The notes under the pieces were generated by a model. The model searched no databases, was not told the DNA's origin, and was given only the letters and a program-made list of their open reading frames with translations. From contig JAKLKT010000559.1 in the NCBI GenBank assembly GCA_023150495.1, forward strand, positions 1 to 5,507: DNA of 5,507 nucleotides, given 5' to 3'. This document shows positions 1-5,507 of this stretch, piece after piece; position 1 is the first letter of the stretch, and every line of letters starts with the position of its first letter. Made by a program: the position numbers and the translations under genes. The stretch comes from Planctomycetota bacterium (GTDB lineage Bacteria > Planctomycetota > PLA2).

Positions 1-511
1 CCCGGGCGATCTCCGCGTTCCTCCGCGCGCGCGCGGGCCGGACCCTGCCGGTCTCATCGCCGATCGCGACGCGCTGGGCGCTCTTCACGAGCCACCCCAT
101 CGCCTGATCGCGGAGCGCGCCCTCTGTCGACTCGGCGACCTGGAGGAACGCGGGCACGGCGTACTCACCCCACTTGATCAGCTGCTCCTGCGCGGCCGTG
201 CGGACGTGGATCGGCCGCGACCTGTCAAGGTCCGCGGCATCCTCGACGCTGCGCCGCACCTCCGACACGTTCAGGTCGTAGTAGGTGTTCAGGACCGTCG
301 GCTTGTCGAGCCCGTACTGGGCGCGGAAGACCTTGACCTGCGCCGGCACGCCACCCGCCTGTTCGCGCGCCACTCCGCCCTCGGCCGAGGTGGGCACCTG
401 CTGCACGATCGGAGGCTCGGGCGCCCCCGCCACGACGGCCCACACGACGAGCGAGACCCCGAAGAACGTCGGGATCATCAGGAGGAGGCGCTTGAGGAGG
501 TAGGTCCTCAC
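1..511 (-). CDS. ABC transporter permease, DppB/OppB type (N-terminal part, runs off the left edge)
   Basis: This is the N-terminal 170 residues of an inner-membrane permease for a peptide/nickel-type ABC importer; the C-terminal part lies outside the window. The GTG start at 511-509 is chosen because it overlaps the stop of the binding-protein gene as GTGA (translational coupling) and gives the classic family opening, RTYLLKRLLLMIPTFFGVSL, which starts transmembrane helix 1 (about residues 9-29). The family's periplasmic motif is recognisable as FRAQYGLDKP at 62-71. In typical DppB/OppB a short loop and then a GDLG-like motif and helix 2 follow. Here about 95 charged residues follow instead, including a helical stretch at about 106-147 with HEAT-repeat spacing (QLIKWGEYAVPAFLQ, then LRDQAMGWLVKSA). 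No second membrane helix appears before the edge. I see no frameshift. Substrate cannot be assigned; family call is fairly sure. Confidence 0.82.
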   Translation of the reverse strand, partial: MRTYLLKRLLLMIPTFFGVSLVVWAVVAGAPEPPIVQQVPTSAEGGVAREQAGGVPAQVKVFRAQYGLDKPTVLNTYYDLNVSEVRRSVEDAADLDRSRPIHVRTAAQEQLIKWGEYAVPAFLQVAESTEGALRDQAMGWLVKSAQRVAIGDETGRVRPARARRNAEIAR

Positions 512-2513
512 GGGCGCTGTTTCCAGCGGAACATCAGACGACGGTCAAGCTGGGGGACGGGGAGCCTCGGCTCGGGGATGTTCCAGTCGGCGTTGATGAA
601 CAGCGGGGAGACAACGGAGTAGATCCAGGTGTACGGCTCCTCGTCGTACTCGATCTCGTACCACTCGCGGAAGAGCTTCTTCCTCTGGTCGAGGTCGAAC
701 GTGGTGATGAGCAGGTCGAAGATCTGGTCCGCCCGCTCGCTCCTGAACCCCGTGTAGTTGCTGGACGCAGGATCGTCCGCCCGCTTCGACTCCCAGATCT
801 GCCGCGGGTCGCTGTCCATGCCCGCCGTCCAGAAGATGATGAACACGTCGAAGGTCCGGTCGTGGATCGACTTCGACCAGAGGGCAGCCTCCGCGAGCAG
901 CGGCTTCCGAAGTCCAACTTCTTCCCGTCGATCTCCTTCTCCCGGATCCCGTCCCCGTCGCCGTCCTTCCAGCCGGCCTCGTCCAGGAGGCGCTTCGCCG
1001 CCTCGAGATCGAACGGCAGCGGTTTCAGCCCCGGGTGGTTGTAGGGGCTGAAGACCGACTCGCCGATCGCCAGCTGCTCCCCGAGGCCGTAGAAGATGTT
1101 CTCGATGATCGCGCCGCGGTTGAGCGCCATCGTGAGCGCCCGCCGTACCCGCTTGTCCTTGAGCTGCGGCTTGCGCATGTTCCAGCCGAACCCGCTGTAG
1201 GTCGGGCGCCGCCAGTGGCGGTAGGTGTGGGCCCAGGAGGCGGGGGCCGGCTTCCCGTACGTCTCGAACTTGTAGAGCTTGAGCTTCGGGTCGCCCTCGA
1301 GGACATACTTCCTGTACTGCTCGTAGCCCGGGATGATCGCGACGAGTTCCCTGTTCCAGAACCGCGCCAGACGGGTCTCGTCGTCCCGGATGATGTGGTA
1401 GTAGTACGTCTTGCTCGGGAAGCGGGGACCGTAGTAGTTCTCGTTCCGTTCGCAGCGGACGTACTCGCCCCGCTTGTACTCGACGAAGCGCAGCGGCCCC
1501 GAACCACAGATCGACTTCCCGAACCAGTGCTTCCCGAACTGCGGCCCGATGTCGGCGTCCGGATAGCGCACGCCGTCGGGATCGGAGGCCCAGATGTGCT
1601 CGGGGATCGGCTGCAGCTCGAGCGTGATCGCGCGGGCGTAGAAGTTCGGCCGCTTCCAGGTCATCTCGATCGTGTGCTCGTCCCGGATTTCGATGCTCTC
1701 GAGGTCGTCGTAGAGGTAGGCGAGCGGCGATGCCGCCGCGGGGTCGCGAAGGAGGTCGACCGTGAACTTCACGTCCTTGGCGGTCACGAAGCGGGGCTCC
1801 TTCAGCCACGGGTGCGCCGCGAGCATCTCGGGCTCGGGGTCGTGCCAGCGGATCCCCTTCCTCAGGTAGATCATGTACCGCATGTGGTCGGGGCTCTCCT
1901 CGATCCGCTCGGCGAGCTGCGCGTTCCACTCGGTGTAGTTCGACGTCTTGCGCTCTGCAAGGGAGTCGAGCGTGTAGACCGAGAGGGCGACGACCGTGCT
2001 GGTGCGGTCGGTGCTGTACGGGTTCCACCCCTTCGGCTCGCCCGGCGTGTAGTCGTCGAGCGTCGCGTCCCAGTCGATCTGGTCGGCGGGAGCGAGGTCA
2101 CGCTTCGGGTCCGCGTTGGTCGTCGTGTCGCAGAGGACGGTCCAACCCGGGTTGCGCGGGTACACGGTCTTGCCGGCGATCACGGAAGGCTTGCCCGTGG
2201 GCTCCCCCGCGGGACCCTCCCCCGTGCCCCCTCCCTTCGCCTCGAGCTGACCCTTCGCGGCGAGCTCGACGATCGCCTCGAGGCGTTGCTGCGTCGCCTC
2301 GGCGGCCGCGCGGGCGGCGCGCATCTCCTCGACCGATTGGCCGATCTTGCGCCCCTGCTCCGCGACCTGCCCGACCAGCTCGTCGACCTTGTCATGCGTG
2401 CGCACAAACTTCTGCTCGAGCGACTGGTTCTGGAAGAAGGTGAGCCCGAGCGCGAGTGTGAAGGCGAGGATCACGAGCGTCTTCAGCGCCTGGAGCACGA
2501 AGTTCTGCTGCAT
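508..2513 (-). CDS. Extracellular solute-binding protein family 5 (peptide/nickel ABC transporter), membrane-anchored; frame broken near 904-911
   Basis: This is the ligand-capturing component of an ABC importer. The ATG at 2513-2511 gives a hydrophobic helix at residues about 9-27 with no lipobox Cys and no obvious cleavage site, so a membrane anchor is likely. A coiled coil follows (about 32-92, rich in E/Q/K/R/A heptads), then a Gly/Pro linker (about 94-108), then an SBP_bac_5 domain from about 115. The domain shows KGIRWHDPEPE, VTAKDVKFTVDLLRDP, RRALTMALNR and a D-rich stretch (GWKDGDGDGIREKEIDGKK) typical of the family. The N-terminal frame is good to about residue 535 (IDGKKLDF). The protein then continues in another frame with LWSKSIHDRTFDVFIIFW, MDSDPRQIWES and a normal C-terminus (LMFRWKQRP, TGA at 510-508). 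About 28-30 residues expected between these blocks are absent, so this looks like a 3k+1-base deletion. It is a pseudogene as written, or an assembly fault. It precedes the permease in one operon. Confidence 0.85.
904..911 (-). other. Frame-change junction in the solute-binding protein gene
   Basis: Reading leftwards, the N-terminal frame is sensible through TTG GAC TTC (917-909). The C-terminal frame is sensible from about AAG CCG CTG (906-898) onwards. If the N-terminal frame is extended it gives Ser/Arg-rich text characteristic of a wrong frame in GC-rich DNA, ending at 534. The switch needs net loss of 3k+1 bases or gain of 3k+2. The protein blocks on either side are closer together than in the family by about 28-30 residues, which favours a deletion of roughly 85-91 bases. 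The exact breakpoint cannot be fixed without a homologue. Confidence 0.8.
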
Positions 2514-2591
2514 CGAGGACCACGGTACCCCGGTCTTCGAACCCCCGTCAAGGCAACGCGGTTTGTGCGCCCTTGCGGTAGATTCCGCGGC
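2514..2591. promoter_or_regulatory. Divergent intergenic region between the ABC operon and thiI
   Basis: This 78-base gap separates two outward-reading starts (ATG at 2513 on minus, GTG at 2592 on plus), so promoters for both units should lie in or close to it. I cannot identify a convincing -35/-10 pair. TAGATT at 2579-2584 sits 7 bases before the thiI GTG, the spacing expected of a -10 box for a leaderless transcript, but no -35 box is found at the right distance. Neither start has a clear Shine-Dalgarno sequence. The call rests on position only. Confidence 0.35.
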
Positions 2592-3676
2592 GTGGCGTGC
2601 CTCACGCTCCACTATCACGAGCTGGCCTTGAAGGGTGCCAACCGGCCCCGTTTCGTGCGCGCGCTCGTGCAGAACGCGCGCCGGGCGCTGGGCGAGCTCG
2701 GGCCCTGCCGGGCCGAGTCCACGGGGGGGCGGATCCTCGTCGAGACCGGGGCGGAGATGGCGGCGGCCGTCGCCCGCGCGCTCAAGATCCCCGGGGTGGT
2801 CCACGTGATGCCCGTCACGCGGCTGCCGCGCGACCTCGACGCCGTCGCGGCGGCGGCCGTCGCGGAGCTCCGGCGGCTCGCGCCCGCGTCGTTCCGCGTC
2901 TCCGCGCGCCGGAACGACAAGTCCTTCCCGATGACGTCGGTCGAGATCGACCGCGAGGTCGGCGCGCGCGTCCACGAGGCGCTCGGGATACCGGTCCGGC
3001 TCAAGGGGGCGGAGCGGGAGGTGCATCTCGCGGTCCGTCCCGGGGAGATCCTCCGCTCCGCGGAGAAGGTGGGGGGGCCCGGGGGCCTGCCCACGGGCAC
3101 CGGCACCGCGGCTGCCGCGTGGACCTCGTCCACTTCCACTCGCACCCGCTCGTGGACCGGACGACGCAGGAGAAGGCGCGGGACCTCGCGGCGGTGCTCG
3201 CGCAGTGGCAGTTCCGCACGCGCCTCTGGCTGGTGCCCCTCGCGGAGGTCCAGAAGGAGGTGCGGCTGAAGGCCCCCGAGGCGCTGCGCGTGATCCTCTA
3301 CCGGCGGTTCATGGTGCGGATCGCGGAGATGCTCGCGCGGCGGCGGCGCTGCCGGGCGCTCGTCACGGGCGAGAGCCTCGGGCAGGTGGCGTCGCAGACG
3401 CTCGAGAACATCGCGACCGTGGACGCGGTGGCCACGATGCCCATCCTGCGGCCGCTCGTCGGCACGGACAAGCGGGAGATCATCGCGCTCGCGGAGAAGC
3501 TCGGGACGTACGATATTTCCGTACGGCCCGACCAGGACTGCTGCCAGCTCTTCGTGCCGCCGAAGCCGGCGACAAGGAGCTGGCCCTCGCAGGCGGAGGA
3601 GGCGGAGGCGGCGCTCGACGTGAAGGCGCTCGTCGAGGACGCGCTCGCCCGCACCGAGAAGGTGGACATCGGCTGA
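2592..3676 (+). CDS. thiI: tRNA 4-thiouridine synthase ThiI (tRNA sulfurtransferase); frame broken near 3099-3109 with loss of the ATP-binding loop
   Basis: ThiI adenylates U8 of tRNA and replaces its oxygen with sulfur (s4U8), and in some bacteria supplies sulfur for the thiamin thiazole. The GTG at 2592 is chosen because it opens the conserved N-terminal motif LHYHELALKGANRPRF (residues 6-21). A THUMP domain follows, with FRVSARRNDKSFPMTSVEID (about 101-120), and then EKVGGPGGLPTGTG (158-171). The next family element, the PP-loop SGGxDSPVA, is missing. The text resumes in another frame with RGCRVDLVHFHSHP (from 3107) and continues intact through GESLGQVASQTLENI, RPLVGTDKREII, GTYDIS and PDQDCCQLFVPP to VDIG and TGA. 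No C-terminal rhodanese domain is present, as in many non-proteobacterial ThiI. About 20 residues are missing; restored length would be about 380, normal for this type. As written it would be inactive. The stop overlaps the next ATG by one base. Confidence 0.9.
3099..3109 (+). other. Frame-change junction in thiI at the PP-loop
   Basis: The first frame reads GLPTGTG up to 3104; the second reads RGCRVDLVHF from 3107. In ThiI proteins these two blocks are normally separated by a beta-strand, the SGGxDS pyrophosphatase loop and a helix, about 20 residues in all. Both the frame change and the missing block are explained by loss of 3k+1 bases, about 61. The site lies just after a very GC-rich run (about 3070-3110, with a run of eight G at 3070-3077), which could cause sequencing or assembly trouble. 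Confidence 0.8.
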
Positions 3677-4071
3677 TGTTCGGGACCAAGGCCGGCCTCT
3701 TCGTCGACGTGTTCCTGCTCGTGCAGCTGCTCGTGCTGCCGGCGCTGCTCGTGGCCGTCGCGGCCGTGCGGCGCGGCAAGGTGGCGCGGCACGCCCGGAT
3801 CATGCAGGTCGCGTTCTACGCGTTCCTCCTGAGCGTTATCGCGTTCGAGGTGGAGGTTCGCCTCGGCCCGACGCCCCCGGTCCCCCTGTGGATCCTCGGG
3901 ATCCATCTCTCTTTCGCGCTGCCGGCGCTCGGCCTCTGGGCGCTGCAGCTCGTGCGCGGCAAGCAGGCGTTCCTCGACCCCGCGGCGCACCGCCGCCGCG
4001 GCCGCATCCTCCTCGCGCTCCTCTCCGCGACCGTGGCCACCGGCTTCTGGCTCTACGCCGCCACGTACTAG
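3676..4071 (+). CDS. Small four-helix membrane protein, DUF420/YozB-like
   Basis: This is a 131-residue integral membrane protein of unknown biochemical function. The ATG at 3676 overlaps the thiI TGA (TGATG), which implies translational coupling, and a purine-rich GAGAAGGTGG (3656-3665) lies upstream. Four hydrophobic segments are visible at about 8-31, 42-61, 71-93 and 111-129. His residues sit at the membrane borders (H39 in the ARHARIM loop, H77 near the start of helix 3, H105 in AHRRRGR before helix 4). The length, four-helix plan, His placement and the final HRRRGR...GFWLYAATY block resemble the DUF420 family, some members of which lie near respiratory oxidase genes. No such neighbour is seen here, and the link with thiI may be only co-transcription. 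The family assignment is from memory of motifs and moderately sure; the coding call is strong. Confidence 0.72.
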   Translation: MFGTKAGLFVDVFLLVQLLVLPALLVAVAAVRRGKVARHARIMQVAFYAFLLSVIAFEVEVRLGPTPPVPLWILGIHLSFALPALGLWALQLVRGKQAFLDPAAHRRRGRILLALLSATVATGFWLYAATY

Positions 4072-4126
4072 GTACAGCCCTCGGCGGACGCAACCCATTG
4101 CGGCGCATGCACTTGCGGACGACTCC

Positions 4127-4145
4127 TGCGGACTCTCCGTCCGCA
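4127..4145 (+). other. Perfect 7-bp stem-loop downstream of the DUF420-like gene
   Basis: TGCGGAC (4127-4133) and GTCCGCA (4139-4145) form a perfect stem around the 5-base loop TCTCC, 55 bases after the stop of the rightward membrane-protein gene. The following bases (TCTCCCGCTCC) are pyrimidine-rich but not a T-run, so it is not a standard intrinsic terminator. It could protect the 3' end of the transcript or be a Rho-associated end. Confidence 0.4.
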
Positions 4146-4200
4146 TCTCCCGCTCCTCGATGCGCGGCGCTCCACTCCGTGCTCTACCCGCGGGGAGTGG

Positions 4201-4227
4201 AAAACGTGCGGACCCCAAGGTCCGCAC
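4201..4227 (-). terminator. Probable intrinsic terminator of the FHA-kinase gene
   Basis: Read leftwards, the 9-bp perfect stem GTGCGGACC / GGTCCGCAC (4227-4219 and 4214-4206, loop TTGG) is followed by GTTTTCC, a short T-tract. It starts 55 bases after the kinase stop codon. On the plus strand the stem is preceded by AAAA but not followed by T residues, so the orientation favours the leftward kinase transcript. The T-tract is short, so efficiency may be modest. Confidence 0.6.
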
Positions 4228-4281
4228 CCGAATGCCGTAACCCTCTGTCTCTAAAGCGTTTGCGGAAGGAGGGGGGCGTAC

Positions 4282-5481
4282 CTAGTACCCGAGGTCCTTG
4301 CGGAAGTCGCGCATCGTGGGGTGGCGGCGCTCGGGGTCCTTGTCGAGCGCCTTCGCGAGCGCTGCGCTCACCTTCTCGGGGATGCCCGGCTGGATCTCGC
4401 GCGCGAGAGGCGGCTGCTGCGACTGCACGGCCACGAGCCAGTCGTTGAGCCGCTTCGCCTCGATCGGGTGGCGGCCGGTGATCATCCGGTAGATCGTCGC
4501 GGCCGTGGAATAGATGTCCGCCTTGAAGGTCGCCTGGCCGCCGCCGAGAAGCTCCGGCGCCATGAAGAGGGGCGTCCCCGGCGTCCCCGTGCTCGTCTGC
4601 TGCGTGAACGCCGCGTCCACGAGCCGCTTCGCGAGCCCGAAGTCCACGACCTTCACCCCGCCGTCGTCGGAGACGAGGATGTTCCCGGGCTTCACGTCGC
4701 GGTGCAGCACCTTCCGCTCGTGCGCGTACTCGAGCGCCGAGAGCACCTGCTTCGCGATCCCCTGCGCCTCGCTCCACGGCAGTAGCTGCTTCTCCTCGAG
4801 GATCTCGCGCAGGCTCTTCGACGGGAAGTACTCGAGGATCAGGAACCAGTGACCCGCCTCGTGGCCCGAGTCCCCGAACCGCACGATGTTCTCGTGCTCG
4901 AGGCCCGCGGTCGCGTACGCCTCCTTCAGGAACTTCAGCACGACGTTCGGCTCCTCCGTGAACTCGACGTGCAGCACCTTGAGCGCGACGTACGGGTTCC
5001 CGCGCCGGTGGCCGAGGTAGACCGATCCGAAGGAGCCGGTCCCGAGCCCCTTCACGAGCCTCCGCTGTGCGAGCGTCGATCCGAGAAGGGGGAACGCCCT
5101 CCGGCACTCGGTACAGAAGGGGGCTTCGGGGGCGGCGGCGACGAGCGTGCGCAGGCAGGAGCAGCAGCGGTACGCCTCATCCTTGCCGGCGAAGGCGAAC
5201 TCCGCGTGGCCGATCCGCAGGTGGTCGCCGCGGGCGAGCTTCATCTCCCCCTTCACCTGCACGCCGTTGACCCAGGTGCCGTTCTTGCTGTCGAGGTCCC
5301 GGAGGAACCAGTCGCCGTTCTTGCAGTAGACGACCGCGTGCCGCCGCGAGCAGCGCGGGTCGGCGATCTTGATCCCGGTGCCGCCGGGGTCGCGCCCGAG
5401 CCCGAGCTCCTCGCTCGGCGGCAGGAGCACGAGCGGCGCGCCCGCGAGCCCGTGGAGGGGGAGGAGGCCGACGTCGCTCAC
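4282..5481 (-). CDS. Soluble serine/threonine protein kinase with N-terminal FHA domain and central zinc ribbon
   Basis: This 399-residue protein combines phosphothreonine recognition with a Hanks-type kinase. The FHA domain (about 5-100) has GRD at 29-31, SRRH at 45-48, DLDSKNGTWVNG at 62-73 and a final LRIGHAEFAF strand. A four-Cys zinc ribbon follows (C106-x2-C109 and C123-x2-C126). The kinase domain (about 139-399) has the glycine loop GLGTGSFGSV (145-154), catalytic Lys in VALKVL (K168), a helix-C Glu (probably E187), HRDVKPGN (260-267), DFG (280-282), GTPLFMAPE (302-310) and a conserved Asp at 322, so it should be active. There is no transmembrane segment, unlike PknB-type kinases, so it should be cytoplasmic. 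The GTG at 5481-5479 opens just before the first FHA strand. No clear Shine-Dalgarno precedes it, and an upstream in-frame start beyond the edge is not excluded. Its stop faces the DUF420-like gene. Confidence 0.93.
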   Translation of the reverse strand: MSDVGLLPLHGLAGAPLVLLPPSEELGLGRDPGGTGIKIADPRCSRRHAVVYCKNGDWFLRDLDSKNGTWVNGVQVKGEMKLARGDHLRIGHAEFAFAGKDEAYRCCSCLRTLVAAAPEAPFCTECRRAFPLLGSTLAQRRLVKGLGTGSFGSVYLGHRRGNPYVALKVLHVEFTEEPNVVLKFLKEAYATAGLEHENIVRFGDSGHEAGHWFLILEYFPSKSLREILEEKQLLPWSEAQGIAKQVLSALEYAHERKVLHRDVKPGNILVSDDGGVKVVDFGLAKRLVDAAFTQQTSTGTPGTPLFMAPELLGGGQATFKADIYSTAATIYRMITGRHPIEAKRLNDWLVAVQSQQPPLAREIQPGIPEKVSAALAKALDKDPERRHPTMRDFRKDLGY

Positions 5482-5507
5482 GCGGCGCGCCGCCCCCGCG
5501 CGGATGC

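Larger units (their letters stand above)
4114..4227. repeat. Cluster of five TGCGGAC / GTCCGCA elements in the convergent gap
   Basis: The 210-base gap between two converging genes (4072-4281) contains no credible gene. TGCGGAC occurs at 4114-4120, 4127-4133 and 4207-4213, and its complement GTCCGCA at 4139-4145 and 4220-4226. The copies can pair as two local hairpins (4127-4145 and 4206-4227) or in alternative long-range combinations. The distal pair is part of the proposed terminator. The proximal group may help end the rightward thiI transcript, though no T-tract follows it on the plus strand. Confidence 0.6.

Noticed and set aside
2563..2584. TTGTGC / TAGATT as a promoter pair for thiI
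   Set aside because: The spacer is only 10 bases, too short for a sigma-70-type promoter. Only the weak -10-like box is mentioned, as part of the intergenic region.
1035..2591. Long open plus-strand frame that runs into thiI
   Set aside because: It is antisense to the binding-protein gene and rich in Arg/Val/Leu/Asp without any domain, as expected of a codon-position shadow in GC-rich DNA. Only the part from the GTG at 2592 matches a real family.
2514..3026. N-terminal extension of the binding-protein frame to an ATG at 3026
   Set aside because: This stretch is antisense to thiI and has no recognisable domain. The ATG at 2513 gives the normal N-terminal helix.
3099..3109. Programmed ribosomal frameshift in thiI or the binding-protein gene
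   Set aside because: I see no slippery heptamer with downstream structure, and frameshifting would not restore the missing conserved residues. Deletion fits better.
3507..3525. CGTACG - 7 bases - CGTACG inverted repeat around an AT-rich patch
   Set aside because: It lies inside thiI and encodes the conserved GTYDIS block, so the pattern is explained by coding constraint and chance.
4184..5107. Long minus-strand frame overlapping the kinase
   Set aside because: It is an Arg/Ala/Gly-rich shadow of the kinase gene in another frame, with no domain of its own.
1..5507. Defence, CRISPR, mobile-element or biosynthetic system
   Set aside because: No transposase, integrase, repeat-spacer array, nuclease, toxin-antitoxin pair or biosynthetic domain is visible in any frame. 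The genes are transport, tRNA modification, signalling and a small membrane protein.

Overview
This is a GC-rich bacterial segment (roughly 70% G+C by eye, with C/G at most third codon positions) that is densely coded on both strands. No rRNA, tRNA, CRISPR array or mobile element is visible. The mix of a soluble FHA-Ser/Thr kinase, a membrane-tethered coiled-coil solute-binding protein, and a permease carrying a HEAT-like insertion suggests a Planctomycetota-like or similar environmental bacterium. This is inference from gene style only; no marker gene settles the taxonomy.

Layout. The left part (1-2513) is read leftwards. It holds a peptide/nickel-type ABC transporter solute-binding protein (SBP), followed with a 4-base GTGA overlap by the start of a DppB/OppB-type permease that runs off the left edge. 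Both look like parts of one uptake operon. A 78-base gap (2514-2591) separates this operon from a rightward pair: thiI (tRNA 4-thiouridine synthase, GTG start at 2592) and, overlapping its stop by one base (TGATG), a small four-helix membrane protein resembling the DUF420/YozB family. A 210-base convergent gap (4072-4281) holds five copies of TGCGGAC or its complement and a hairpin plus T-tract that should terminate the leftward gene beyond it. That last gene (4282-5481) encodes a cytoplasmic FHA - zinc-ribbon - Ser/Thr kinase protein with all key catalytic residues.

The most important observation is that two adjacent, unrelated genes are each broken by a lesion that looks like a short internal deletion rather than a one-base slip. 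In the SBP gene, near 904-911, the frame changes and about 28-30 family-typical residues appear to be missing. In thiI, near 3099-3109, the frame changes and about 20 residues are missing, including the whole SGGxDS ATP-binding loop needed for catalysis. Both imply loss of 3k+1 bases (or gain of 3k+2). Two such lesions within 2.2 kb, in otherwise well-conserved genes, suggest an assembly or consensus fault as strongly as true gene decay; the sequence alone cannot decide.

I see no defence system or other clearly new multi-gene system. The most novel candidates are the HEAT-like insertion in the permease next to a membrane-anchored coiled-coil SBP, and the FHA-zinc-ribbon-kinase architecture.
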